From Gymnorhina tibicen (Eukaryota > Chordata > Aves > Passeriformes > Artamidae), in contig VXAZ01009370.1 of NCBI GenBank assembly GCA_013399875.1, positions 2,343,288-2,407,287 of the forward strand: a DNA stretch of 64,000 nt. The letters are read 5' to 3'. Every line of letters starts with the position of its first letter. Position 1 is the first letter of the stretch. Under the pieces are notes generated by a model. It made no database searches and had not been told where the DNA came from. It saw only the letters and a program-made list of their open reading frames with translations. Below are positions 1-11,667 of the stretch, one piece after another. The position numbers and the translations under genes were made by a program.

Positions 1-3000
1 ACTCAAAATTTTGTAAGTATTGCAAAAGTCAAGATTCTTAATAATATACATTCTAGAGAAGTTAATAGATTTACTCAGCATATCAGTTTAAAACACCACC
101 ACATTTACCGTAACCCTATGCAGTAACAACCTAAGGCATCTTAATATCTATCCAGAAGTCAGAATCTGTTCTTTAGGAAAGGAACCATCAAACAGATTAA
201 AAAAAACTCTCTCTAACATGGCAACAGTAAAAGGCTTCCTGTCAGCTAACACAAACAGTCTAGACTACTTTGCTTTGGTATATCCAAACTACTTAAGCCA
301 GAGGAAGAGGCCTGGATTATATCAGTCCTATATTAAAATAAGCAGGAGATGAAGCGCAGCTGTGTCACTCTATGTGTTACTGCAAGGTTCACACAACATA
401 ATGCTTTACAAAGCTCTATGCTAGGACATGTTCCATCCCAAAATGGCATCTAGGTAATCCTAAATTATCAACAGAAAATCAAGTATTCTTTCAAAGCTTC
501 ACGGGATTAAATACATCTGTGTTATTTACCCACTTTTTAGAAGTACATGGTATCATAAACAATTCAAAGCCCTGGCTGAGGCAGATATTTAATTAACAGC
601 TACTGAAGCAGATTCCTCAGCACCTCTGAAGATGCCATTTCCTAAGCAAGTTCTTCACTAAAGCCTAAATTTGAGCACAACACATGTGAAGTCAAAGGCT
701 GAACACAGGCAAGTACATGAACAGGCTCACTGAGGAAACAACGATGATGAACTGTGTTGGCATTCTCAGGATCAAGTACAGACCTGAGAACACACGTCAG
801 TATTTATTACAATGTTTCAAGGGGTGGGAAATGTTATTTTCATACAAAGCACATTTCAAAGCAACTTCTACAGGCCAGGAATCCCTATAGCTTCTTAAGT
901 TGCTTTTAAATCTCCTTTCTTCATAAGACAGTTCTCCAACTACCAAATGCAACACCCAAGCAAACACAAGTTCTTTCCTCACTAGAACGGTTTCCCTTCT
1001 CTATCCCATTTCCCAGTCTGCCCACAATACTCTCAAATACCCACATGTCATCCACCTGTGGCATCCCTTGGTATCATTAATTACAAGTAACGAGCATGCC
1101 AACCAGCCAAACACTCCATCCATGTTTACTTGCCAAGCAACAGCCTCCACTCAGGACAACACAGGACCAGGTGTAGCTGCCATACATGAGGGATGCTGGG
1201 CTTGCCTTTCTTCTACTACCAGATTATGAAAGGCCAGGATGCTTTGTACTCTTAATTTTGGTTCAATGTGAGTAACCACATTACTAGGTTCTCAACCTTC
1301 AGAAAACTGGGCTAAAAAGTGCATGATACCACACAGTTTTAAGCTCAGAGAAAAAGGAAAGTAAATGTATATTCCAAACATTACCGAGTGCACTGATAAA
1401 AGACATTCACTACTGTGATAAAGGCAGCGTAAGGCACAGATAAATTAAGCATTATTAGGGCACGGTGAACTTCAAGGGAGCATCTGATTTTAAGCTTTCA
1501 GCACAGTAGTTGCTATGCAACAACAGTCCCACTGCATAAGCAAGAGCCCATTTCCTTTCAAGAGCAGCTATATAACTGGCACTAATAGCTATAACTATTT
1601 CCAGCACAAATCTAGCATGACAGCAGTCACTTAAACTGTCTCTTGGACACACTCAAATTATATGATCATGAACTAAGATGCTACTTTATAACACCAAGCC
1701 AGAACAGCGCAGTCTTTAAAATACTAATGAATGACCAAATCTAATCTTGCTCCCTAGCTCTACCCAGGGCACCTTTCATAAACTTTGTCGGTTTAGTTAC
1801 TCTGCTTTTAACAAATATTAAAGCAATCACATTTAAAAGTGTAACATCACCCTAATTTATAGTGGTTTTGACAAATATGATTTTAAAAGCGATCCCAACT
1901 TTCCTAAATAATGCTGTCATTCTCTTCTATGCCAGCAATTAAGTGGGAAAGTGCTATCAACTCCTACCCAGTTCTTCACAAGTCAGATTCAGATCATTCT
2001 CTTTCCCTCATAAAGAGGTTCTCCTGCATTTATTTACTCCCTGAAATCTTCAGAGGTTTGCTACTAATAAGCACAAAACCACATAGACAGAACCAGGCCT
2101 ATAAATTCATGTGGCCTGCAGGTAACAGGCAGAATACTAAGCCAAACCTCTATTCAAAATTATTTTAGACACATCTATTGTCTAATGCCCAATTTGTATG
2201 ACAATGTAAAGCACAACAGACACTGCAACTCCTCCATTTCACAACAAAAAAACCCCAGCCAAACTCAAGCACGTTCCATTCATTACTGCATTCCTGTAAT
2301 CTCAATTTTTGCCTGCTATGCTCCATTTAACAGCTGAGCCAAAAACGGCATCGTTTTCAAGATTAAGTTTCAGCAGAAATGGGTGCAGTACGATTATTTA
2401 GTTGTGCAATGCTATATCACAATGGGCTTTAAAATACTACATTAGAAGAGCATCCAAATCACCAACCTTCAACTGAGATACAACACAAGCAAACAAAAAC
2501 TTAAGTTTTGAAGGAGTGTTATTTGCACTTCAGACATTCTTTTGAAAATAAAATGAAGAGAATTTTAGTGTGAGAGAGACACTCCAAATTCCAACTGGCC
2601 CTTTGCCTTGAATGGCCATCACCAGTACATCACCAGTACTACAGGAAAAAACATTCCCAAGATCTCAGACTTTCATTGACTTGATGTCTTCAACACAATG
2701 GCAGCACCTTAGTGAAATCTAAAACAGGTTCCAAATGCCCAAAATATTTCAAGCAGAGACTGGAAATCTTCCTTCATTGAGCAAATCCCTAAGAACAGAC
2801 ACAACACTGCTTAAGGAACTTCTACATTTCTCAGTTTATACCTGAACTTTTCAGCATTTGGTACTTAAGCCACTCAACTAAAGCACAAATGTTTACTATC
2901 TTAAAACAATAACCTGGAACAAACTGTTGAAAATTTTATCAACTGAAGAGTTATTTCAAGTCTGTCTTCTCATGACATTATTGCTACCCTGACACTGGAT

Positions 3001-4490
3001 AATGCAAATGTCTAATGTATTACTAATAAAAGCAACCTTCAGTATTATGTACCCTTCTGCAAAAGCACTTTATCACCCGATTTTACTTTTCCTTCTGGAA
3101 AATCTTACTTTCTAGATATAGTCTCAGGAAAACAACCTCTTAGGGACTTAAAGCTACAGCTATCCAAGTTACTTGTGCAATTATACTTAATCTTTCTGAA
3201 AACAAGAAACAGTAGCTAACAGCTTGTCAATAAAACAATTTCCTGGCTAAACCTGAATTGTGTCACATGGCTTAAATCAAAGTCTGGCACTTGGAAAGAT
3301 ACAAGTAGTATGACAAGACTTTTCAGCAGTAGTGTGGGGAAAAAATAATCAAAAGTCAAATACAAGTCTGTTCCCATATTCTTCCAGACAGAAATTGAAA
3401 CATTTCATCCCTCTACTCAACTTGTCCATTACAAACCCTGCCTTACCCATTAAGTCCCATTACTCCATTAAGTCCCTCCTGGGGCAGGTGGGTGGGATGA
3501 AAGGCCAAGGCATGTGCACAGACAATTCTTTTGAAAAACCAACAGCTTTTCTTCTTTACAGCCATAAACCATTAGAAGTAAGGGTAATGGAGACAGCAAC
3601 ATGGCCATTTCTTACAGAGGTTTTTCCCCATGAAACAATAAAAACCCCTCTGACACACTCCTCCAACCCATCTTGAGTTCTGGATATATTTCTACAGTGT
3701 CAAAAGCCAGTTTCACAGTTAAATGTGTGTTTTGTGGACACATGACCCTGAAATACCACTGTCCTAGGCAATAAGTTACAATATTTTCAAGGAGAAATCT
3801 TAGCTACTTTGTATCACAACTGGATGTGTAATTCCATGTCAACGATTCTTGGAAAATTATCTCTGTCCTCCCATTTGTCCTTAAAAAGAACAGAAGTCTA
3901 TCCTGCAGTATAAGCCAGCATTTTTTCAAACTGCTTTATCCCATGTCCCCCCTAAATGCTTTTACAATGTGCTTCAAGTGAGTTTCTCCATCTGCTTAAA
4001 TCCCCTTTGTGCGTAAGGGTGGCACAGGTTACGTATCCTAGGGCAAGAATATCCAGGGCAGTGCTGGACTCTCCTGGAGCACAGCATCTCGGAACAACTG
4101 CTCTGATCCTCCTGTTTCTGAACACTTGTCCTGGCCTGGATATTGGCTGAACAGTTAGTAACTAGCAAAACTCTGAGCTGGGATTAGTTTTACATTACTG
4201 ACCTTATTCTATTATCCTACAAGTCTTCCCAGTAATGTCAGAGAATTACTCACACAACAGCATACTGCTCAATTTTAATAAGGACTAAATATAGGCTGGT
4301 ACTTCAAGTGTTTACAGAGCGAGAGCTGTTTGAAGTTTCAGTGCTAGAATCTCATGTTTGCACAAAGGCATCTTAAGACAAGGTAAAAAATATCCATGTT
4401 AAATAATTAGGTGCCTTATGCCTTCATGGCAGTGTTTCTGGAAAATCTGGGTAGCATTATCATCTTGCAAATGTATCACTGACTCTTAAT

Positions 4491-4534
4491 TGTGTGTATG
4501 TATGTGTGCGCATATATGTACATACGCACACACA
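4491..4534. repeat. 44-bp perfect alternating pyrimidine-purine tract (Z-DNA/cruciform candidate)
   Basis: Every base from 4491 to 4534 alternates pyrimidine then purine, mixing TG/CA, TA and CG steps instead of a simple (TG)n. The left half (TG-rich) and right half (CA-rich) are near-reverse complements: the 8-base arms TGTGTGCG and CGCACACA pair exactly around a TATGTACATA palindrome. Such tracts are the classic substrate for left-handed Z-DNA and for cruciform extrusion. Confidence 0.75.
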
Positions 4535-7500
4535 AAATTCTGCTGAGCATACTTTATTCTGTACTGCTAGATATTGGTTTTGACAATTAATTGCTGCTCA
4601 AGTACATTTTTTTTTCATCTGCTATACCATTTCTCCAACAGTGAGGCACAGGAGTTGTCGGGGTTTTTTTCTACACAGGAAAGACTACAATAATTCAAAG
4701 TGGCATGAGAAGATCACACATCGTGGTATCTCAAACCACCAGAAAAGCATTATCTGCAGCATGGAAACCAAAACGACAGTATCTCTTTCTCCTACCATAT
4801 GACAGCAATACAAGCTATTAAGATACACTGCCTTTGAACAGACTAATTTCTTTCACTTCACAGGAAAGAAATTCATAAATGCAACTTTCATGTGATGGGA
4901 TTTTCTGGAATCTTGATTTAATAGTAGATGCCTTTCCAACTCCAATGTACAGCTGGGTTAAGAAATGCAGGAAAGAAAGGAAAAAGCAGCATTTTGCAAA
5001 AAGAACTTATTAGAGCTATTTCTCATCCCTATTCATAGCTAAAGGATGCCTAGGAAGCACAGGCCATAGAGTAAATGACTGATTTTGGAGAACTGGATCT
5101 GGTCTACAGGCTGAAAGCTTAAAAGTCAGCACTAAAAAAATCTACTGTTACTATTTTCTACACGTCTTTCATACCAAAGAAGTCTCAGGGTGCAATGGTA
5201 GTCCCAGAAGAGTCATGTCACTGTTAAGTCACTACAGTGATGTTTTCTTACCAGGAAGGAAACTTCTGTAAGTGTAGCAGTGTTGGACAAGGTGTTACTT
5301 TGTACAGCATTTCATACTAAAATCGTTCAGAAGACAATTTACTGACAATGTGCTTCCCACCACTACCTTGCCTAAGCTATATATGGCACAACACCTTGCT
5401 ACAGACAGTGCTTAAAGCACACGTGCAGACTGAAAGGGCTATCCAGAAACATTTTGTACACTTGTGATTATAAAAGTTGACAAAATGTTTCTAGTATCTA
5501 CATGTTGCTCAAGACCTTTCATAACAGCAGTACGATGAAAACAAAGAGCTCATAGAGAGCAACAAAAGCATTGAAGCTTTTGCAAATTGTATCCAGAACT
5601 GCATCAAGCTCCAGATATTAAATGCCCAGACCAAAGAGAAAAGCAGACCCAAAAAAAAAAACCTAAGGAAGACTCCAGTACTCCATGTGCTGTCCTTCTG
5701 CTGCAGAACTGCAGTGTTAGTACTGAAACAGAACTGTGATTTTTGCAGCTCTGGCATTACACTGACTGAGGTCCCTTTATCCCACGCAGATAAACCATGT
5801 GTGAATAGTGACTGAAACCAGACTACAGCAAATATCCAGAAAATTACTCCCAATCAAATTTACCAATCCAGAATGTTGGCTCTCACAACATCTTTTTTTT
5901 TTTTTTAATACAGGGGCACAACCAGCACCCACTGATGCACCCTTTCAAACCAATACCCAGCGCCTGATGCTGCGACAACAAACCTTTAAACAGTCTCTGA
6001 TCAGTGCTATCTTAATATGCTGCAATGATACCTGAGGAATTATTAGCTACGCCCAAGCATTCAAGACCTGAGAAATTGCTTCAGAAAGTGACCTCTTCTT
6101 ACGAGGACTCCTTTAGTTGTAGCAAAGTCCAGACACTTTATAGCCACAGGCAGAGAAAGCAAACCAAGCCTGTGAACAAAGCCTCGCGTGGAACATCCCT
6201 GCAGGCCAAAGTCAGCGCTGGCTTCTTACCTCAGAGTCAAACTCATGGATAGAAACAAAAGATAAAAGAAATTTCCAGCTCTAGTTCTACAATTATTAAG
6301 TGCCTGGGACAGAAGCTAGAAAAAGAAATACAGGGAGAAGTAAACAAGTTCAGTGCTCGAAAGAGGAGGAAGGATAGACCACTCCCATGAAAGGCACGTA
6401 CCACAATTAAAATCCCCACTTTAAAAGCAAGATTTTTCTTAACTTCCAGTGATCCGAGTCGCTAACTTGCATACACTTAGAAAACTTCCTTATTATGTGC
6501 AAGAGTCACAGACATTTTACATGGTACCAAACCACAGGCCACAACTGCAATTTGGCCCCAGTCTGACAGAACTCCAAGTAAAACATCAAGCCAAAGCAAC
6601 TCCAAAGCAACAATTTTCCCAGGAGTATATATATACCACAGAACTCATCTTAACACAAAAAAAAAGTGATTGCACCTCAAAGTTTTAGCTTGTCATCTGA
6701 GGCCAGCTGACTACGCTAGATATAGCTGCATGAATATTTAGATACTCTGGATACTATATACCAATTTCTAACCATCTCTTCCTGGATCCTACATGACCAA
6801 GTCCATCAGCAGGGACTCCCTGCCACTGACACCCAACTGGGCCATTCAGTCCCAAGCCCAAGGTTCTCAAAAAGCAGTCATGTAGGCACCAAGTCCAGCT
6901 GCCTCACTCCAACTGATCAGACTGTGCAGTCATCACAAACGTGAAACTGAACACACCTGCTAAAAATGCTACCACCTATTCAAGTTTTACAGGATAATAA
7001 AAGCGTTTTTTATTAAGAGTCCTTCTTACTTTGTATTTGCAAAGACTTCAGAGAGCACAGAGATGACGAAAACACTTCGTGTGACATTACACACACACTT
7101 GATTCAGATGCTCAGCGGAATTAAGGTCAAGTATGGAAATCCAAGTCAGAACTGAGAGCCTGAATGTACATGTGAAGCTTTAGCACAGTAGAGCAGCTGT
7201 GGCAGTTTGTGATGCACTGTGTTTGGCTGCTAAACACTGCTGCAGAAGAGCAGTGCCCAAATGTCCTTACTTCAGCCACACGCAGCTCGTAGTGGAAGTC
7301 ATGTTAGCCTGATGCACTCGGGGAAAATCACCAACACTACAGGCTCGAGACAACTTCAGCACTTCAGTCTAGGAACTCCTTTCCAGCACAACTGCCCCAG
7401 CTCTCACCTCCAGTACAAAGTCAAACCTTAAATTCAGAGCTATCATAGTACGTATCAGTATCCTTCTTTTCCATTCTCAGAATAAATTAAATCTAAGTTG

Positions 7501-9469
7501 GTCTAAGTATTTTTAGCCAGTAGCATCTTCAACAGCTTGTTTTTTATACTTCCTACAATAATTGCTAGGAACCCTACCAGTGAAAGAGTTCAAGCCTGAT
7601 TTCCATTACCTCCTCTCCTTATTGTTGGATAAAAAACATATTTAGTTTAGGAATATAACATCAAAAATGCAGACAAATATAGAACACCTCATCAGTGCAC
7701 GCCTTCATCTGCAAGAACTATGAAGCCACATTTCATCATTCATCTTGATCAGGGCCCTCAGAACCTGACAGCTCCCCAGCCATCCAGTCTGGCAAACTTC
7801 CACAGCATTTCCACAAATTGGAGCATTTTTGCACAAGGAATCCAATCTAGTCTTGCTAGAACCTGCCCATCACCATTTCCAGCATTCCAGCTGCCTCCCC
7901 AGAGGAGAAGTTAATTTATTACAGGTATATTCCATGAAATATTCTGTAAAATTCCTTACAATAATAACTGCAGGCGCTTTCCTTCTTTTTCTGTGGATCC
8001 CATCTTTCCTGTTACAAGCAACACACATAAAAATATTCCTCCATTGTCAAAGAAGCAACCATTCTTGTTAGGTGAAGAACTGTGGGATCCTAAAGTAATT
8101 TTGAAACCAATTGCTAATCATTCTATGAAAAGCCCATTAAATTCTTCACAAGTACTCAATCCATATGTACCAGACCCAGTGTTACAGTGAGCTGCAAAAA
8201 CTGCCAAGGCCCAGAATGGAGCCCACCACCACCTGCCCGCCCCAACACAGGAAATCAAAGCAACCTGTCATGGGACATAAGAGGGACATTCACAGTATGG
8301 CTGATTTGTTTCTAAACACAACCCATGACTCTTAACCCCACAAAATAAAGTCACAGGTTTGTCTTCAGACAGGTTATAAAACCTGCCTAGAACAACAGAG
8401 AAGGTTCAAGCTGAACCAGTCTCATTGTCATCCACTGGGAAGCTACTCAAAGGAAGGAGAAAAATAACAAGGGCCTTGCAGCTTTCCCACTGGTTCCTGC
8501 TGCTCGTACAGGTGATGATACAGGACGTGCTGCAGCCTAAGAACCTGTTGCACTCAAACCCACCAGGCACACATTATTTCAGTCAGGAGAAGCCCTCCCA
8601 GCAAAAGTGATGCCAGTGAAACTGGAAAAGGTTCCTAGTGAGGCCCTAAAGTTTCAATACTAAATATCCATCAATAAAGTAATCCAAATACATTGTCTCT
8701 TATTACATGGACAAAGACACAGTAGAAAGCAGCAGCTTCATTTCCTGGAGTTCACTGGGTTTCCCATGACAGGATCTGGGCAGTCGGCTAAACTTGAGAT
8801 AACATCCCATGTACACATACTTTGGCCTAAATATAACCAAAACCTACATATAAAATTACAATATCTCATTCATGTTGTAGGAGTCCAATATCACAACATT
8901 ATAAACATTTCTCTTAGCAGTACTGCAGCTGGCAGACCTGATTCTTTAATACTATGTCCTGCAATTTGTCCAATCAGCTTTTCATTTTGAGAATAAAGCT
9001 TTTTACCAGTGCCACGGAAGTTATGCTTTGTTCCCCCATCTTGCATGTTCCCACCATGCAAGGTACATGCATAGTCCTAATAGCAAAGAGGAAATTGCAT
9101 TAAAAAAAAAAAAGAACACTTTGACATTTTCCTTTAAATAGAAAAATTAACTGCATTTCAAGAAAAGTAAGACCCAGAAAAGGCATAAAAAAACCCTCCA
9201 TACAGAACTGATTCTGCTGTCTTACCTTACAGCTCAATGACAAATTGATATTATTTGGACAAAACTCAGGTCTTTTATAAATGAAAAAAATTAGCATTTA
9301 GCATCAAAGGAAATAAATATCTAACTGAGAGTTTTCTCTTTTTCAGAAGTTTACTTTGATACAAAGTATGAAAGACCTCTAAGCAGGCTGATGGAGGGAG
9401 TGACTTATGAACAATTCATAAATGTTCTGGGAAGAAAAAACCTGGGAAAGAGACACAGGTCCAAAAAAA

Positions 9470-9575
9470 AGGAAGTATGGGTTCCACTCCCAGTTTTGAC
9501 ACTTCGTGTGGAAGAGCAGCCAAATTACCTAATCTTTGTGCTTCATATCTTTCCCTCCCCACTGCTCCTGCTCCT
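9470..9575 (+). mobile_element. Degenerate MIR-like (tRNA-derived) SINE fragment
   Basis: Beginning with gggttccactcccag, the sequence runs in the order expected for a MIR-type element. A B-box-like GGTTC-A-CTCC is followed by a 'tgacactt..gtgtg' segment, then 'caaattacctaatctttgtgc', which resembles the MIR 'gcaa.tcacttaatctctgtgcctcag' core. It is heavily diverged, so only a similarity call is made. Confidence 0.45.
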
Positions 9576-9916
9576 CCCTCAACATCTTGTCTATTTATGC
9601 TGTACAACTCCTTATGGCTAGAAGGGAATCTCAGCACACATTCAAACCAACCCAACCCTAACAAAATTCAGTCTCAATACAATGTTATGCTTCTAAGTCC
9701 CAATGAAACGCCAACAATAAAAATGAATCAAAAACATAGTTGGTACCTGTGAGTCCTAATAAACCTCTGATCAGTCACTCCTATGACTACAAGGACATAT
9801 TGTTCAGTTTGTGCTTTTAAGACAAACAGGAAAATAAGCAGGGAAATAGAAGGAAGTTAGCGTTACCTAACACACGAGAGAAATAAATGTGAACTACATG
9901 ACTCTTTAGAGAGCCC

Positions 9917-9943
9917 GGCCCGGGGGGGGCCGGGGCGGGGGGG
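9917..9943 (+). other. G-quadruplex candidate at the edge of the CpG island
   Basis: Runs of 8, 4 and 7 G are separated only by CC and C, so four or more G-tracts with one- to two-base loops can be drawn. It marks an abrupt change from AT-rich to GC-rich sequence and lies about 1.3 kb from the predicted minus-strand start site. Confidence 0.55.
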
Positions 9944-10222
9944 AATCCGACTAATCTGACCGGAAAACAGGGAAGCGCCGTCTGCCCTGAAGAGCCTCCA
10001 CCCAGGAACGGGAATCCCGGTGATTCACAGGCAAAACCAGAAAAAGAAAAATCCCGCCGAGCTCTGTACAGGCGAAAACAGCAGCACTATAGGAAGAAGG
10101 TCTGCGGTAAACACACAGAGAGAACAAGCCCGTAGCTCAGTGTCAGGGGTCTGAGCGATCCACAGCGGGATATCGCTCACTGCCACCGGCAGAGCCGTGA
10201 CCTACAGCCGGGGAGCCCCATN

Positions 10223-10462
10223 ACGAGGGGCTCGAGGTTCTCAGCGACTTCGGGGAGCCCCCGCGGCAGCCGCCGCCCCCCGGCTCCGCGGCATCGGCCC
10301 CGCCGCCGCTCCCCTCACAGAGCCCCACCGGCCGCCGCCGCCATCTTCCGGGCTACCTGACCGCGACGGGGCGGAGCGCGCTCCTGATTGACAGCCCGAT
10401 GCACCAATCACCCCTCGAGTCACTCTCAGGCGGCGGCTCCCCTGGTAGGGACGGGGCTAATC
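10223..10462. repeat. Left copy of a 240-bp duplication flanking the N gap (probable assembly artefact)
   Basis: These 240 bases match 11153-11392 with a single difference seen by eye (C at 10431 against A at 11361). The copy ends exactly where the N run starts and begins directly after an isolated N at 10222. That arrangement is what unmerged overlapping contig ends or haplotypes look like, not a natural segmental duplication. Confidence 0.85.
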
Positions 10463-11094
10463 NNNNNNNNNNNNNNNNNNNNNNNNNNNNNNNNNNNNNN
10501 NNNNNNNNNNNNNNNNNNNNNNNNNNNNNNNNNNNNNNNNNNNNNNNNNNNNNNNNNNNNNNNNNNNNNNNNNNNNNNNNNNNNNNNNNNNNNNNNNNNN
10601 NNNNNNNNNNNNNNNNNNNNNNNNNNNNNNNNNNNNNNNNNNNNNNNNNNNNNNNNNNNNNNNNNNNNNNNNNNNNNNNNNNNNNNNNNNNNNNNNNNNN
10701 NNNNNNNNNNNNNNNNNNNNNNNNNNNNNNNNNNNNNNNNNNNNNNNNNNNNNNNNNNNNNNNNNNNNNNNNNNNNNNNNNNNNNNNNNNNNNNNNNNNN
10801 NNNNNNNNNNNNNNNNNNNNNNNNNNNNNNNNNNNNNNNNNNNNNNNNNNNNNNNNNNNNNNNNNNNNNNNNNNNNNNNNNNNNNNNNNNNNNNNNNNNN
10901 NNNNNNNNNNNNNNNNNNNNNNNNNNNNNNNNNNNNNNNNNNNNNNNNNNNNNNNNNNNNNNNNNNNNNNNNNNNNNNNNNNNNNNNNNNNNNNNNNNNN
11001 NNNNNNNNNNNNNNNNNNNNNNNNNNNNNNNNNNNNNNNNNNNNNNNNNNNNNNNNNNNNNNNNNNNNNNNNNNNNNNNNNNNNNNNNNNNNNN
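10463..11094. other. Assembly gap, 632 bases of N
   Basis: An unbroken run of N lies inside a CpG island and between two copies of the same 240-bp sequence. Long open frames crossing it on both strands are artefacts of translating N. The true gap is probably between 10221 and 11095, with the left duplicate copy misplaced. Confidence 0.98.
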
Positions 11095-11152
11095 CGCCGA
11101 GCCCCCCGCGCTGCCGCATGCCGTCCGCTCCCGGACCGAGGCCCGGCGCCGA

Positions 11153-11392
11153 ACGAGGGGCTCGAGGTTCTCAGCGACTTCGGGGAGCCCCCGCGGCAGC
11201 CGCCGCCCCCCGGCTCCGCGGCATCGGCCCCGCCGCCGCTCCCCTCACAGAGCCCCACCGGCCGCCGCCGCCATCTTCCGGGCTACCTGACCGCGACGGG
11301 GCGGAGCGCGCTCCTGATTGACAGCCCGATGCACCAATCACCCCTCGAGTCACTCTCAGGAGGCGGCTCCCCTGGTAGGGACGGGGCTAATC
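11153..11392. repeat. Right copy of the 240-bp duplication flanking the N gap
   Basis: This is the counterpart of 10223-10462 at a constant offset of 930. This copy is continuous with the promoter sequence to its right and carries the predicted minus-strand start codon and donor site. It is therefore the copy more likely to be in its real context. Confidence 0.85.
11249..11274 (-). CDS. Possible first coding exon of an unidentified minus-strand CpG-island gene
   Basis: On the minus strand an ATG at 11274-11272 has A at -3 and G at +4, a strong start context. It opens Met-Ala-Ala-Ala-Ala-Gly-Gly-Ala, and after 26 bases a GTGAGG splice-donor match begins at 11248. If not spliced there, the frame stops at TGA after nine codons, so it could instead be a short upstream frame in an untranslated exon. 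The duplicated left copy has the same arrangement at 10344-10319. Alanine-rich starts of this kind are common. In mammals CCZ1 and LMTK2 are neighbours of oncomodulin genes, so either is a synteny candidate, but nothing here identifies the gene. The rest of it would lie to the left, in or beyond the first 10 kb. Confidence 0.3.
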
Positions 11393-11578
11393 TGCGATTG
11401 ACAGCTGTGTCAGCCAATCGCTCCGCAGAGGGCGAGCTAGGCCGAGGGAAGGCTGCGGCGCGAGAGCAGCGGCGCGCGGTTGCCAATCAAGCCGCGCTGG
11501 GAGCGGTTGGAGGAGGGCAGGTGGGGGGGCGGGGCTTGGCCGAGCCCGCGCGCAGGACTCGAGGGCGCGGAGGGAGCA

Positions 11579-11592
11579 GCGCCCCCTGGCGG
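11579..11592 (-). promoter_or_regulatory. Strong CTCF-type motif
   Basis: The plus strand reads GCGCCCCCTGGCGG. Its reverse complement, CCGCCAGGGGGCGC, matches the canonical CTCF core CCACCAGGGGGCGC at 13 of 14 positions. It sits at the upstream edge of the CpG island, between the promoter and the 41-bp minisatellite. Occupancy cannot be judged from sequence. Confidence 0.6.
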
Positions 11593-11667
11593 TATAGTGT
11601 CCCCCTCAGGGCCGGTGCTGGCGTGGAGCCCCTTCAGAGCTGCCCCGGGACCGCCCCGCCCTGCGCG

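Larger units (their letters stand above)
1..9910. other. AT-rich non-coding stretch, probably intron or 3' flank of a minus-strand gene
   Basis: No exon with paired splice signals and a recognisable product was found on either strand in this stretch. It lies downstream (minus-strand sense) of the CpG-island promoter at about 11.3 kb, so it may be intron 1 or later of that gene; this is inference from position only. Open frames here are at most 114 codons and look random in composition. Named items inside it are the alternating pyrimidine-purine tract at 4491-4534 and the MIR-like SINE at 9470-9575, listed separately. A run of T lies near 5890-5906. Confidence 0.5.
11230..11600 (-). promoter_or_regulatory. 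CpG-island promoter with ETS/YY1 start motif, CCAAT boxes and GC boxes
   Basis: CpG density is very high compared with the rest of the window. On the minus strand CCGGAAG (11281-11275, ETS type) runs into AAGATGGCGGC (11277-11267, YY1 type), the usual pair at housekeeping start sites. Upstream, in minus-strand sense, are five CCAAT boxes in both orientations, with CCAAT/ATTGG cores at 11317, 11334, 11397, 11414 and 11483. GC boxes lie near 11297 and 11527. The layout fits a TATA-less NF-Y/Sp1 promoter firing leftward, possibly in both directions. Confidence 0.7.

Noticed and set aside
5509..5853. 114-codon minus-strand frame rich in Phe and Leu
   Set aside because: Hydrophobic composition comes from T-rich sequence including an A/T run. 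No signal peptide logic, splice sites or family were recognised.
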